From NCBI RefSeq assembly GCF_947502065.1, contig NZ_CANMYE010000010.1, positions 1 through 64,000 on the forward strand: a stretch of 64,000 nucleotides of DNA. Reading direction: 5' to 3'. This stretch comes from an uncultured Pseudoteredinibacter sp. (GTDB lineage Bacteria > Pseudomonadota > Gammaproteobacteria > Pseudomonadales > Cellvibrionaceae). The position numbers and the translations under genes are program-made. Below, in pieces: positions 36,838 to 49,866 of this stretch; position 1 is the stretch's first letter; each line of letters opens with the position of its first letter. The notes under the pieces were generated by a model. The model searched no databases, was not told the origin of the DNA, and was given only the letters and a program-made list of their open reading frames with translations.

Positions 36838-38235
36838 ATGTTGACAAAAGGCTCGATCGAAGAACTATCACAACATTGCATTGATACGCTGCAAGCTTTG
36901 CTCAGTGAATCGCAATGGCGAGAGTGTTCAAATCTCTGTATCGCTTATTCTGGAGGGCTAGATTCCAGTGTGTTGTTGCACGCTGCCGTTGGGCTTCGCA
37001 ATGAAGGCTTGTTGGGTGATCGTGTTCTGAAAGCTATTCACGTTAATCATGGCCTGTCTGAATTGGCGGATAGTTGGGCGTCGCATTGCCAAGCTCAGTG
37101 CCAGGAATTGGGGGTGGAACTTTGTCAGCAGAAGGTTGCGCTGAGTGAATCTACGATCAAGACCGCCGGTGGTTTAGAGGCGGCAGCCAGAGCTGCGCGT
37201 TACCAAGTGTTTGAACAGTTTATGATCGATGGCGATGTCTTATTGCAGGCCCATCATCAAGATGATCAATCAGAAACACTGTTATTACGTTTAATGAGAG
37301 GGGCCGGACCGAAAGGCTTGGCGAGTATCCCAGCAGTTCGGAGTTTATCCGTTGGCTTGTTGGCTCGCCCGCTTTTAGACCTACCAAGGCAGCAGCTAGA
37401 GGGCTGTGCTGAGGCACTAAACCTTGCTTGGGTAGAAGATCCAAGCAACCAAGATAACCGCATTGATCGTAATTTTTTGCGCAATCAGGTCTTGCCGCTG
37501 CTGCATGAGCGTTGGCCGAACTTTCAAGAACGTTGGGCGGCGAGCAGTCGTCTGTGCGCTGAGTCAGAGGCTCAGCTACAGCTTTACCAAGAACAGCAGT
37601 TGGCAGCTTGTGATTGGCGTGCGGAGCGCCTAGGTTTTAGCTTATGTTTGCAACGTATCTCAGTCTTGGGGCGGGCTGAGCAATTTCAGCTAATTCGTGC
37701 CTCCATGCAGCATGTAGGGTTTGCTATGCCCAGCCGCGCTTTTTTGGCGGAGCTTGATGAGCAGCTGCTGCGCCCTAAGCGAGGTGATAGCGAGGCCTTG
37801 TTGCACTCGGGGGCTTGCAGCTTTGCCCACCATCAGGGCCGCCTACATTATTGGCCGCGGAGCGAGTTACCAAGCTTGTTGCCGGATTCTTGGAATACGA
37901 ATACTGCGCTAGATTTAGGAAAGGGCTGGCAACTGCTTGCTGAGGAAGTCCCACTGGAAGAGCCCGGCGTATGGCTTCCAGAAACAGTGGATCTGCACTA
38001 TCGGAACCGCTTTAAAAGAGCAAAGCCGAAAGGGCGCAGGCACTCACAAACCATAAAGAAGCTGTTGCAAGAGGCGAAGCTCGAAGCTTGGCTTCGAGCA
38101 CATGTGCCGTTTATCACTTGGCAAGATAAGCTCTTAGCGGTGGGCGATCTTTGGGTAGAGCAGGAGGGGCGAGTTTATTGTCAATCCATGGCAGAAAGCC
38201 GTTATTGCCGTGTAATTTGGCGCCACCTTGGCTGA
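36838..38235 (+). CDS. tilS: tRNA(Ile)-lysidine synthetase
   Basis: A 465-aa PP-loop ATPase. The motif AYSGGLDSSVLL (36-47) binds ATP, HVNHGLSELADSW and HHQDDQSETLLLRLMRGAG follow, and a C-terminal TilS domain ends the protein. It converts the wobble cytidine of the AUA-decoding tRNA(Ile) to lysidine and is essential. In most gammaproteobacteria it lies near accA/pyrG; here it directly precedes pyrG on the same strand (270 bp apart). Confidence 0.95.
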   Translation: MLTKGSIEELSQHCIDTLQALLSESQWRECSNLCIAYSGGLDSSVLLHAAVGLRNEGLLGDRVLKAIHVNHGLSELADSWASHCQAQCQELGVELCQQKVALSESTIKTAGGLEAAARAARYQVFEQFMIDGDVLLQAHHQDDQSETLLLRLMRGAGPKGLASIPAVRSLSVGLLARPLLDLPRQQLEGCAEALNLAWVEDPSNQDNRIDRNFLRNQVLPLLHERWPNFQERWAASSRLCAESEAQLQLYQEQQLAACDWRAERLGFSLCLQRISVLGRAEQFQLIRASMQHVGFAMPSRAFLAELDEQLLRPKRGDSEALLHSGACSFAHHQGRLHYWPRSELPSLLPDSWNTNTALDLGKGWQLLAEEVPLEEPGVWLPETVDLHYRNRFKRAKPKGRRHSQTIKKLLQEAKLEAWLRAHVPFITWQDKLLAVGDLWVEQEGRVYCQSMAESRYCRVIWRHLG

Positions 38236-38469
38236 TTCGCCGGGAACTGGCTGCTTTTATTGGTAAAATTAGCCCCCAAATCCCTCCCTTGCTGAGCTGC
38301 CGCGCATGTAATTAGTCTTAACTTCTCAATTGAGTCCCGAGGGACTTTCTGGTAATCTGGCGTCCCATCTTGAGAGCGTTCTTGAAACCCGTATAAAGCA
38401 TGTTTAGACCTTGGCCAATTCGCCGAGGGCACATGTCTATTGTCGGTTCAAAAGCGATTCTCCACCTAA

Positions 38470-41003
<2,534 letters not shown>

Positions 41004-41049
41004 GCATTACTGTTCAGATATTTGAGATAAATAATTCGTTTAAAACTGA

Positions 41050-42369
<1,320 letters not shown>

Positions 42370-42401
42370 TCGCTCTACGATTTGTCTTAAGCAGGCCTAA
42401 T

Positions 42402-42436
42402 CGATCGGTCAGTTCGCCTAGCGGGCTGGCCGATTG
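42402..42436 (+). terminator. 11-bp-stem hairpin between eno and ftsB
   Basis: CGATCGGTCAG pairs with CTGGCCGATTG (two G-T pairs) around a 13-nt loop that itself can close (CGC/GCG). No T run follows, so partial termination or RNA processing is as likely as full termination. Confidence 0.4.
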
Positions 42437-42515
42437 TGCTTTATGGCTATTCACAGTGTGCTGAAAACTGTTTAATCTCTATTCTTTCAATTGTTGAACC
42501 TAAAGGCCTTAACCC

Positions 42516-42806
42516 GTGAAAGCCATCAAATGGATAAGCATATTGCTGCTGTTGCTCTTATTGGGGCTGCAGTACCGTTTGTGGGTAGGCGAAGGCAGCT
42601 ATGCGCATATTGCCCGCTTAGAGCGGGAGCTTGAGCAGCAAGAGCAGACTAATGAGCGTCTACAGCAGCGTAATAAACTGTTAGAGGTTGAGGTTGAAGC
42701 GTTGCGCAAAGGCAATGAAGCCATTGAAGAAAAGGCGCGCAATGATATGGGCATGATTAAGGAAGGGGAAACCTTCTATATGGTGGTGGAGCCCAAGGAT
42801 TCATGA
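42516..42806 (+). CDS. ftsB: Cell division protein FtsB
   Basis: A 96-aa bitopic membrane protein from GTG 42516. A short cytoplasmic start and TM (about 5-22) are followed by a leucine-zipper coiled coil (about 30-70; ERELEQQEQTNERLQQRNKL) and the C-terminal R.ARNDMGMIKEGE.FY motif. It joins FtsL and FtsQ in the divisome. Its last four bases overlap ispD (ATGA). Confidence 0.95.
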   Translation: MKAIKWISILLLLLLLGLQYRLWVGEGSYAHIARLERELEQQEQTNERLQQRNKLLEVEVEALRKGNEAIEEKARNDMGMIKEGETFYMVVEPKDS

Positions 42807-43519
42807 GTAACCCCCAATTTTGGGCTGTTATACCCGCAGCAGGCATTGGCTCTCGCATGGCCAGTGATCGACCCAAGCAATACCTCTCCTTAAATAATAA
42901 GACCGTTATTGAACATAGCCTAGAAAAGCTACTCGTTAATCCGCAGATTGCCGGGGTTTATGTTGCTATCGCAGAGCATGATCGTTTTTGGGCCGAGCTA
43001 GACATTAGCAAACACCCTAAGGTGCAAAGGGTTGATGGCGGTAGCGAGCGAGCTGACTCGGTGCTCAACGCTCTACAGGCAATGGCGGTGGATCAAAGTA
43101 GCAATATTCAGCCCAATGATTGGGTGTTGGTGCATGATGCGGCCCGGCCATGTTTACGGCCAGAAAGCCTGCAAGCTCTCATTGAAAGCTTGGCTGACGA
43201 TGCGGTAGGGGGAATTTTAGCGAACCCTGTGAGCGATACGATTAAGCGTGTGGCCAGTGATAATCACATCCAGCAAACCATTGATCGCCGTGCGCTTTGG
43301 CAAGCGCAAACCCCACAGATGTTTCGCTTTGAGCTATTGCGAGAAAGTTTGCAAAACGCCTTAGCCCAGAATGTCGCAATTACCGATGAAGCCAGCGCCA
43401 TTGAATGGGCAGGCCAGGTGGCCAAAGTTGTGCCCGGCCCCAGCGATAATATTAAAATTACCCGGCCAGAAGATTTAGCTCTGGCGCAATTTATATTGAG
43501 TCGTCAAACTGCAAGTTAG
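42803..43519 (+). CDS. ispD: 2-C-methyl-D-erythritol 4-phosphate cytidylyltransferase
   Basis: A 238-aa MEP-pathway enzyme that adds CMP to methylerythritol phosphate. The CTP-binding [17 protein letters not shown] opens the protein. [11 protein letters not shown] and [10 protein letters not shown] follow. Translationally coupled to ftsB by a 4-bp overlap and followed by ispF. Confidence 0.97.
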   Translation: MSNPQFWAVIPAAGIGSRMASDRPKQYLSLNNKTVIEHSLEKLLVNPQIAGVYVAIAEHDRFWAELDISKHPKVQRVDGGSERADSVLNALQAMAVDQSSNIQPNDWVLVHDAARPCLRPESLQALIESLADDAVGGILANPVSDTIKRVASDNHIQQTIDRRALWQAQTPQMFRFELLRESLQNALAQNVAITDEASAIEWAGQVAKVVPGPSDNIKITRPEDLALAQFILSRQTAS

Positions 43520-43550
43520 CAGAGTTTTGATGGCATCTTCAGGAGCCACT

Positions 43551-44129
43551 GTGTCAAATAAAGTGCCCACAGCGAATAGAACAACAACAGCGAATAGAAC
43601 AACAACAGCGATTAGAATAGGGCAGGGCTATGATGTTCATGCCTTTGAAGATAGTGAACCCTACAAAGATCATATCGTTATAGGTGGTGTTTGCATCGAT
43701 TATGATAAAGGCTTAAAAGCACACTCCGACGGCGATGTATTACTGCATGCCCTTTGTGATGCTCTTTTAGGTGCGGCGGCATTGGGCGATATAGGTAAGC
43801 ATTTTCCAGATACAGACCCGCAGTTTAAAGGTATTGATAGTCGTGAATTGTTGCGTCATGTTGTCGCCAAGTTGACGGCGATGTCTTATCAATTGGTCAA
43901 TGCCGATATGACCATCGTCGCCCAAGCGCCCAAAATGGCCCCTCATATAGACTCAATGCGCGCCAATATCAGTGCAGATTGCGGCTGCGGCCTGGCTGAT
44001 ATCAACGTAAAGGCCACCACTACTGAAAAGCTGGGTTTTACTGGTCGCAAAGAAGGTATTGCTGCCTACGCTACGGTATTAATTGAAAAACAGCCTGCTA
44101 ACGATCAGCAAGTTGCCGCGGAAGTGTAA
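43551..44129 (+). CDS. ispF: 2-C-methyl-D-erythritol 2,4-cyclodiphosphate synthase with repeat-built N-terminal extension
   Basis: A 192-aa MEP-pathway enzyme. GTG 43551 is chosen because AGGAG (43541-43545) lies 5 bp upstream; ATG 43530 is in frame but lacks a ribosome-binding site. The conserved protein starts at [12 protein letters not shown], so this start gives about 22 extra residues, mostly a TANRTT repeat coded by an 18-bp tandem duplication (43569-43619). No ATG, GTG or TTG lies at the usual start, because the codon there is ATT. Zinc and substrate motifs [24 protein letters not shown] and [13 protein letters not shown] are intact. Confidence 0.95.
   Translation: MSNKVPTANRTTTANRTTTAIRIGQGYDVHAFEDSEPYKDHIVIGGVCIDYDKGLKAHSDGDVLLHALCDALLGAAALGDIGKHFPDTDPQFKGIDSRELLRHVVAKLTAMSYQLVNADMTIVAQAPKMAPHIDSMRANISADCGCGLADINVKATTTEKLGFTGRKEGIAAYATVLIEKQPANDQQVAAEV
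43569..43619 (+). repeat. 18-bp tandem repeat inside the 5' end of ispF
   Basis: ACAGCGAATAGAACAACA is present twice in tandem (43569-43586 and 43587-43604). A third, changed unit ACAGCGATTAGAATA (43605-43619) runs into the conserved IspF start. Confidence 0.92.
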
Positions 44130-44130
44130 T

Positions 44131-45102
44131 GTGACAGAGATAAACTTAAATTTTGCCTACGCCTATGGCGAGCCGCTCGGCAGTGCAGGCTTTCGTACGG
44201 AATTTGAAGATTTTCAGGTGTATGAGCAATTGCCCTCAGCCCCAGAGGGTGAGGGCGAACATGTGTATTTGTACGTTCGTAAAACCAATAATAATACCGC
44301 TTGGATTGCCAAGCAGTTAGCAAGGGCAGCGGGTATCCAAAATATGGATGTCGGTTATGCCGGCCTGAAAGATCGACGAGCCGTTACCGAACAGTGGTTT
44401 AGCTTGTATATGCCCAAAGGGGCAGAACCGAATTGGAAAGCGCTGGATATAGAAGGCGCTGAAGTACTGGAGATCAGCAGGGGGCGCAGCAAACTACGTC
44501 GCGGCGATCATCTTGATAATCGCTTTGTTATTCGTTTGCGCGATTTCAGTGTTGATGCTGCCGATCTAGAGGAGCGCTTAAAGCAGATAAGCTTAGCCGT
44601 ACCTAATTATTTCGGTGAGCAACGTTTTGGTATTGATGGCGCAAACTTAGAGCGCGCCGTGCAGTGGTTCGAAGAGGGTGTAACTATCCGCAACCGTCAG
44701 CAGAAAAAATTTATTGTTTCTGCGGCGAGATCGTATTTGTTCAACCTGGTTCTGAGCGAGCGGGTGGCGAGCGGTAGCTGGTTAGATTCGCTTGAGGGTG
44801 AATGCCTGCTGGATGGTAAGGCTTCAGGCCCTATGTGGGGGCGCGGACGCTTAGAAAGTAGCGCTGCAGCTCTGGAGCTCGAAGAAGCCTTGCTAGCGCC
44901 GATGCAAAATTGGCAGGAACGATTGGAGCACCTAGGGCTAAGGCAGGATCGCCGCTTGTTGGCGATGCGCCCCGTTGATTTTAACTGGCAGTTTGAAGAC
45001 CGTGACCTGCGCTTGGAATTTAAGTTGCCACCAGGCGCTTATGCAACATCGATTTTGCGAGAATTATGTCAGCTACAGCAGCCGGAACTAGTCGAACAGT
45101 AG
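44131..45102 (+). CDS. truD: tRNA pseudouridine(13) synthase TruD
   Basis: A 323-aa enzyme. GTG 44131 is chosen, one base after the ispF stop, with GCGGAAG upstream; an open frame extending back into ispF is ignored. The catalytic Asp lies in GYAGLKDRRAVTEQWF, and NYFGEQRFG and the C-terminal LPPGAYATSILREL are family marks. It isomerises U13 in tRNA(Glu). In many gammaproteobacteria surE follows; here pcm does. Confidence 0.95.
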   Translation: MTEINLNFAYAYGEPLGSAGFRTEFEDFQVYEQLPSAPEGEGEHVYLYVRKTNNNTAWIAKQLARAAGIQNMDVGYAGLKDRRAVTEQWFSLYMPKGAEPNWKALDIEGAEVLEISRGRSKLRRGDHLDNRFVIRLRDFSVDAADLEERLKQISLAVPNYFGEQRFGIDGANLERAVQWFEEGVTIRNRQQKKFIVSAARSYLFNLVLSERVASGSWLDSLEGECLLDGKASGPMWGRGRLESSAAALELEEALLAPMQNWQERLEHLGLRQDRRLLAMRPVDFNWQFEDRDLRLEFKLPPGAYATSILRELCQLQQPELVEQ

Positions 45103-45167
45103 GGTAACTATGGTATATTGCTGGGTTTAGCCGGTAGCAGCGAAAGAGTTTTTAGAAAGGACAGTTT

Positions 45168-45842
45168 GTGAACCAGAATTTATTGCAAGGCTTGGGGATG
45201 ACCTCCCAGCGTACCCGGGAGCGGTTGGTGCAGCGTTTGATGGATCAGGGTATCTCCAATTGGGAGGTATTAGATGTAATGCGTAATACCCCTCGCCATA
45301 TTTTCTTAGATGAAGCGCTTTCGCACCGTGCCTATGAAGATACCGCCTTACCTATTGGTTTTGGTCAAACCTTATCCCAACCTTATATTGTCGCACGAAT
45401 GACCGAGGTACTTTTAGGAGCAGCAGGCAGCCTAGATAAGGTGCTTGAAGTGGGCACAGGCTCCGGGTTCCAAACCAGTGTCTTGGCCCAATTGGTTAAG
45501 CAGGTTTACAGTGTTGAGCGTATCGAGCCGTTGCAAGCCAAGGCGAAGCAAAGGCTATGGGATCTTGGTATTCGCAATGTGCGTTTTAAACATACCGATG
45601 GTGGCTTTGGGTGGCCGGAAGTGGGCCCTTTTAACGCCATATTAAGTGCTGCAGCTCCACAGGTAATGCCAAAGGATCTATTGGCTCAACTTGCGCCAAA
45701 CGGGGTGTTAGTGATCCCTATTGGGGGGGAAGAGCAGGAATTGCACCTTGTGATGCGAGATGGCGATAGCGATAACTTTATTACCCAGATTCTTGAGCCA
45801 GTTAAGTTTGTGCCTTTGAAATCGGGTACGGTTAATGCCTAA
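45168..45842 (+). CDS. pcm: Protein-L-isoaspartate O-methyltransferase
   Basis: A 224-aa SAM-dependent repair enzyme from GTG 45168 (AAAGGA upstream). [34 protein letters not shown] and the SAM loop [11 protein letters not shown] are clear. It methylates isoaspartyl residues in damaged proteins. Only 65 bp separate it from truD, with no surE between. Its stop overlaps the start of the DUF368 gene by 8 bp. Confidence 0.96.
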   Translation: MNQNLLQGLGMTSQRTRERLVQRLMDQGISNWEVLDVMRNTPRHIFLDEALSHRAYEDTALPIGFGQTLSQPYIVARMTEVLLGAAGSLDKVLEVGTGSGFQTSVLAQLVKQVYSVERIEPLQAKAKQRLWDLGIRNVRFKHTDGGFGWPEVGPFNAILSAAAPQVMPKDLLAQLAPNGVLVIPIGGEEQELHLVMRDGDSDNFITQILEPVKFVPLKSGTVNA

Positions 45843-46788
45843 GGTTGCGACGGCCCGTAGCAAGAGGCAATACCTCAGCCTTATTGCTAAAGGAATGGCA
45901 ATGGGGGCGGCCGATGTGGTTCCTGGGGTATCAGGGGGAACCGTAGCCTTTATCAGTGGTATTTATACTGAGCTTATCGATTCATTACGCTCTATTAAAC
46001 CCAGTTTATTACTTACTCTATTTAGAGAGGGCCCTTTAGGCGTATGGCGTGAGGTGAACGGCGCCTTCCTTGCGGCCGTTTTTGGCGGTATTTTTCTGAG
46101 TGTCTTTTCGCTGGCCAAAGTGATCAGTTCGGCTTTAAGTCATTACCCTATTTTTATTTGGTCTTTCTTTTTTGGATTGATTTTAGCGTCTGCGGTTATG
46201 TTATGGCGACAAATCTCAGAACATAGCTTGGCTACAACTGCAGCTTTAGTATTAGGGGCGGCGGCGGCCTACTGGGTTTCTAAGATGGGTGTTAATGAGC
46301 TGGAAGTAACAACTTTGGTACTATTTGCTGGGGGGGCGCTGGCAATTTGTGCAATGATATTACCAGGCATCTCCGGCGGCTTTATTTTGTTAATGCTGGG
46401 GCTTTACCAGCCAGTCATTGACGCTATAAAAAACTTTGAGCTAATGAATCTGGCGACAATTGCGCTAGGGGCTGGCTTGGGGCTTGTCGCATTCTCCCAC
46501 GTGTTGTCGTTTCTTTTGCACCGTTTTAAAGCGCTGACAATGGCCAGTTTGACGGGCTTTCTGTTCGGATCTTTAAACTTAATCTGGCCGTGGAAGCAAA
46601 TTATTAGTTCCCGCATCAATAGTAAAGGTGTTGAAGTACCTGTCGCTCAGGAAAACATATTGCCGGGGCAATTTGAATTGCTGACAGGTATGCCGTCACA
46701 TTACCTAGCGGCGGGTTGTTTTTGCGCTGTAGGCTTGCTCCTAGTGATGGTTTTAGAAAAATGGGGGCAAAACGAGCAAAAAATCTGA
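45835..46788 (+). CDS. DUF368 family membrane protein (predicted polyprenyl-phosphate translocase)
   Basis: A 317-aa inner-membrane protein with about eight hydrophobic segments. The two family signatures [18 protein letters not shown] (about residues 30-47) and [18 protein letters not shown] (about 176-193) are re-entrant-loop repeats. DUF368 proteins (PopT) have been shown to recycle undecaprenyl phosphate across the membrane for cell-wall synthesis. ATG 45835 overlaps pcm by 8 bp, so expression is coupled to the rpoS-region operon. A 7-bp GAAA-loop hairpin overlaps its stop codon (46786-46803). Confidence 0.93.
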   Translation: MPKVATARSKRQYLSLIAKGMAMGAADVVPGVSGGTVAFISGIYTELIDSLRSIKPSLLLTLFREGPLGVWREVNGAFLAAVFGGIFLSVFSLAKVISSALSHYPIFIWSFFFGLILASAVMLWRQISEHSLATTAALVLGAAAAYWVSKMGVNELEVTTLVLFAGGALAICAMILPGISGGFILLMLGLYQPVIDAIKNFELMNLATIALGAGLGLVAFSHVLSFLLHRFKALTMASLTGFLFGSLNLIWPWKQIISSRINSKGVEVPVAQENILPGQFELLTGMPSHYLAAGCFCAVGLLLVMVLEKWGQNEQKI

Positions 46789-46803
46789 TCGTGAAAACGA
46801 TCA
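46786..46803. terminator. GAAA-tetraloop hairpin at the end of the DUF368 gene
   Basis: TGATCGT-GAAA-ACGATCA, a 7-bp stem capped by a GNRA loop, begins at the stop codon. There is no T run on the + strand. Confidence 0.4.
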
Positions 46804-46987
46804 CTAAAAACAAAGAATCTCGGAAAACTCGTGTTTGGCACTCAATTTGGGGATTTTTACTAGCCTGTTTTTAGATTGTTTTGTTATTGATCCAACTGTT
46901 TAATCACAGAAAATCATAATAATTGGAAAGAGTTGTGCTGCTCTTAGTGAAGTAAATCACAACTTTTGCGTTAGGAGGGGAAGAGCC

Positions 46988-47824
46988 GTGAAGTTGGGGC
47001 TGTTCAATATATTGATCACTCTGCTTTTGCTTGCCTGCTCAACAGGTGGGCATATTGCCCCTATTCAGGAAAGAAAACAACCGCCTAGTCAACGAATTGA
47101 AAATCACGTTGTGAGCAAGGGCGAAACATTGTATACAATCGCCTGGCGCTATGGTCTAACGGTGAAAGCCATAGCGCAACGCAACGGTTTATCAAGCCCT
47201 TACACGATTTACCCAGGTCAAAAATTATCACTTTGGACAGACAATCTAAGCGCTAAAGCGCCAAAAGCTGTTGCCAAATCAAGTAGTTCATCCTCAAAAG
47301 CCCCTTCAAAGCCTAGGGTTAAACAAGCTGTCATAACTCCCAAGACGAAGAAAACGACCCCTAAGGTTAATTCAGGTGCCGCTGTTAAGCCGCGTTCAAA
47401 AACAAAAACACAGCCTAAGTCCACTAAGAAAAGCAAATCGGCCACGGTTGGCAGAGTTTCTTGGCAGTGGCCAGCTAAAGGGCGCTTGCTGACTCGCTTC
47501 AGTGGGCCAAACGGCTTAAACAAGGGTATTGATATTGCCGGTAATTTGGGAGAGCCTGTGGTCTCTGCCGCTGCGGGCCGTGTGGTTTACGCAGGCAATG
47601 GATTGCGTGGCTATGGCTTGCTATTGATCATCAAACACAATGAACAATACCTTAGTGCCTATGCCCACAATAATAAATTGCGAGTAAAAGAAGGCGATAT
47701 TGTTAAAGCCGGGCAGAGAATTGCCGACATAGGATCAAGTGGTGCTAATCGAATGAAGTTGCACTTCGAGATTCGAAAAGACGGCAAATCAGTTAACCCT
47801 TTAAGTTATTTACCCAAGCGTTAA
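46988..47824 (+). CDS. nlpD: LysM/M23-fold lipoprotein, NlpD-type amidase activator
   Basis: A 278-aa lipoprotein from GTG 46988 behind a strong TAGGAGGGG. Lipobox LLAC (Cys17), a LysM domain (39-82; VVSKGETLYTIAWRYGL), a long Lys/Ser/Pro linker (90-150) and an M23 domain (about 160-275). The zinc ligands are lost: NKGID has Asn178 where active peptidases have His, and KLHFE has Lys257 in HxH. So it should activate amidases (AmiC-type) in septal peptidoglycan splitting rather than cut peptides itself. rpoS follows, as in pseudomonads and enterics. Confidence 0.95.
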   Translation: MKLGLFNILITLLLLACSTGGHIAPIQERKQPPSQRIENHVVSKGETLYTIAWRYGLTVKAIAQRNGLSSPYTIYPGQKLSLWTDNLSAKAPKAVAKSSSSSSKAPSKPRVKQAVITPKTKKTTPKVNSGAAVKPRSKTKTQPKSTKKSKSATVGRVSWQWPAKGRLLTRFSGPNGLNKGIDIAGNLGEPVVSAAAGRVVYAGNGLRGYGLLLIIKHNEQYLSAYAHNNKLRVKEGDIVKAGQRIADIGSSGANRMKLHFEIRKDGKSVNPLSYLPKR

Positions 47825-47848
47825 GGGTTACTTGGAGAGGTAAAGACC

Positions 47849-47877
47849 AGCATTGCCGAGCGACACAGGGCAATGCT
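47849..47877 (+). promoter_or_regulatory. 9-bp-stem hairpin in the nlpD-rpoS gap
   Basis: AGCATTGCC and GGCAATGCT pair perfectly around an 11-nt loop, about 90 bp before the rpoS start. No T run follows, so it is more likely a leader structure of the rpoS mRNA than a terminator. Confidence 0.45.
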
Positions 47878-47967
47878 AGCTACCCAGGAAGGGAGCACTG
47901 CAGAGTCTTAGGAGTGGAAGAAGAATTCCACAAATACTAAATCAGATAATAAGGTACAGGTATCGAC

Positions 47968-48921
47968 ATGGCAGTCCAGAATCAAGAATCACATGTTGGT
48001 AAAGCAGAGTTGGAATCAGTCGTAAGTTCGAGTGAAGGGGAGGTCCTAACCAGCCTGCCAGCAGATGAGCGTGACAATAAGACCTTTGATGCTACCCAGT
48101 TGTATCTCAACGAGATTGGTTTTTCTCCACTTTTGAGCGCAGAAGAAGAGGTGTACTTCTCGCGACTCGCTCTTAAAGGCGATGAGGCCGCGCGCAAGCG
48201 CATGATAGAAAGTAACCTTCGCTTAGTGGTAAAGATCGCTCGTCGCTATGTAAGCCGCGGTCTAGCGTTATTAGATTTAATTGAAGAGGGTAACCTTGGC
48301 CTGATTCGAGCTGTTGAGAAGTTCGACCCAGAGCGCGGTTTCCGCTTTTCTACCTACGCGACTTGGTGGATTCGACAGACCATTGAGCGCGCCATTATGA
48401 ACCAAACGAGAACTATTCGTTTACCCATTCATGTGGTGAAAGAACTGAATGTTTATCTGCGTGCTGCACGTGAACTGACCCAGAAGTTAGACCACGAGCC
48501 CAGCCCAGAAGAGATCGCCAAGCTACTTGATAAGCCAGTAGCGGATGTTGAAAAGATGCTGGGCTTAAATGAGCGGGTAACCTCGATCGATAATCCGGTT
48601 GGACCAAGCTCGGAGAAAACACTGTCTGAGACGATCCCTGATCAGCATGTATCGGATCCTTCGATGTTGCTACAAAACAGTGATTTGCACCAGAACCTTG
48701 ATTCTTGGTTAGATGAACTGACAGAAAAGCAACGTGAAGTGGTAGCACGCCGTTTTGGTTTGCGTGGCCATGAAACCAGTACGCTGGAAGAGGTGGGTCG
48801 TGAAATTGGCCTAACTCGCGAGCGTGTTCGCCAAATTCAAGTAGAAGCACTTAAGCGACTACGCGGTATTTTAGAGCAACAAGGCTTAAATTCAGAAGCC
48901 CTGTTTGGCTCCCTAGGATAG
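47968..48921 (+). CDS. rpoS: RNA polymerase sigma factor RpoS
   Basis: A 317-aa sigma70-family factor for stationary phase and general stress. [20 protein letters not shown] is region 1.2, [14 protein letters not shown] with [20 protein letters not shown] region 2, and RIDNP/SIDNPVG and [20 protein letters not shown] region 4.2. It is located after nlpD, its usual partner, whose gene often carries the main rpoS promoter. A strong terminator follows at 48949. Confidence 0.98.
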   Translation: MAVQNQESHVGKAELESVVSSSEGEVLTSLPADERDNKTFDATQLYLNEIGFSPLLSAEEEVYFSRLALKGDEAARKRMIESNLRLVVKIARRYVSRGLALLDLIEEGNLGLIRAVEKFDPERGFRFSTYATWWIRQTIERAIMNQTRTIRLPIHVVKELNVYLRAARELTQKLDHEPSPEEIAKLLDKPVADVEKMLGLNERVTSIDNPVGPSSEKTLSETIPDQHVSDPSMLLQNSDLHQNLDSWLDELTEKQREVVARRFGLRGHETSTLEEVGREIGLTRERVRQIQVEALKRLRGILEQQGLNSEALFGSLG

Positions 48922-48948
48922 CGTTCAAACTCCTAGGTAACCGTCTTG

Positions 48949-48976
48949 AAAGCCGCTCTTGAGCGGCTTTTTTTAT
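48949..48976 (+). terminator. Rho-independent terminator of rpoS
   Basis: AAAGCCGCTC and GAGCGGCTTT form a 10-bp stem with loop TT, followed by TTTTT, 28 bp after the rpoS stop. Confidence 0.95.
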
Positions 48977-48990
48977 GCCAACAACGGTAC

Positions 48991-49018
48991 GGGGTCAGAT
49001 CCCTAGGGATCTGACCCC
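48991..49018. repeat. GGGGTCAGA palindrome (copy 7)
   Basis: A perfect 28-bp palindrome with centre GATCCCTAGGGATC. It is followed by ATTTTGAAGCC, the reverse complement of the GGCTTC(A/G)AAAT that precedes the other copies, so this copy is inserted in the opposite orientation. Confidence 0.9.
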
Positions 49019-49122
49019 ATTTTGAAGCCGAGAGCTCAAATGCTCCACTGTCCTAATAAATCATTCCAAAATTGAGCTTTCGCTTTACGAAAGGTAGGCC
49101 ATAAAGCTTAGTGCCATCACCT

Positions 49123-49160
49123 GGGGTCAGATCCCTAGGGATCTTTCGGGATCTGACCCT
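49123..49160. repeat. GGGGTCAGA palindrome (copy 8, with a partial internal duplication)
   Basis: GGGGTCAGATCCCTAGGGATC is followed by TTTCGGGATCTGACCCT, so the right arm is interrupted and partly repeated. It lies between rpoS and the histidine phosphatase gene, 132 bp from copy 7, with TCGAAGC downstream. Confidence 0.85.
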
Positions 49161-49185
49161 GTATCCTGTATCGAAGCTACGATAC

Positions 49186-49728
49186 TTAAAGCACCAAACT
49201 GTGATCCTCGAGCCCTTCAGAAAGCAAGGCAATACCGCTTTCAGAACAATCAAACTCCCAAATCGAGCAATAATCCGGTCGACATTGCATCACTCGCTCA
49301 TTATCACGAGCAGCAGCAACTACCGCATTAATCACCACAAAATGACAAAACACGATGGAGTCTTGTGGTTGCTGGCTAAGAGCCCGCAAAATATCCGCCC
49401 GCCACTGTGTTACTTGAGCTTCCTGTTCAGTCCAACTTTGCCTAAAAATCTGCTTTAACCAAGGCCCACGTTCGGCCAGGCTGCGATCACCAGACGGGAT
49501 TTCAGTGAATCGTGGATCAATCTCTAGCTGTGCTTCAGGCAAGGCTGTCTGTGCTGTTTCGATGGCTCTCGCCTTGGGGCTACTGAGCACTTTATAACTT
49601 TGGTATGGAGCGAGTGATTGGCGAATATTGTCGGCTTGCTCAAAACCTAATTCACTTAATCCCGGGTCGGTTTCTTCTCCCCAGCTAGCCGCTGCTTGAC
49701 CGTGGCGAACCAAAATAATCTTACTCAT
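49186..49728 (-). CDS. Histidine phosphatase family protein
   Basis: A 180-aa protein of the phosphoglycerate-mutase superfamily. The phospho-His motif LVRHGQAA is at the N-terminus; a second catalytic His is in VFCHFVVINAV, and SSPKARAIETAQ carries the usual Arg. The substrate is unknown; small members act on phosphoproteins (SixA) or small phosphate esters. It stands alone between rpoS and fdxA, where pseudomonads have no gene. Confidence 0.9.
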   Translation of the reverse strand: MSKIILVRHGQAAASWGEETDPGLSELGFEQADNIRQSLAPYQSYKVLSSPKARAIETAQTALPEAQLEIDPRFTEIPSGDRSLAERGPWLKQIFRQSWTEQEAQVTQWRADILRALSQQPQDSIVFCHFVVINAVVAAARDNERVMQCRPDYCSIWEFDCSESGIALLSEGLEDHSLVL

Positions 49729-49800
49729 TTATACAGTCCTTAATATTTATACTGGGGGTGAAAATTGGTAGCGGGTAGTTTGCCATAAAAATTCGGGCAC

Positions 49801-49858
49801 AAAAAAACCGGAAGCCAGAACCTATGCAAAACGCTTGGCTCCGGCTCCCGGTTTTTTT
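49801..49858. terminator. Terminator between the phosphatase and fdxA genes
   Basis: AAAAAAACCGG and CCGGTTTTTTT enclose an inner GGAAGCCAG...CTTGGCTCC pairing, forming a long stem with T runs on both strands. It is 8 bp past the fdxA stop on the minus strand. Confidence 0.85.
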
Positions 49859-49866
49859 GAAAACAA

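Noticed and set aside
46988-47824. NlpD as an active peptidase
   Set aside because: Two zinc ligands are replaced (Asn178 and Lys257), so it fits the non-catalytic amidase-activator type.
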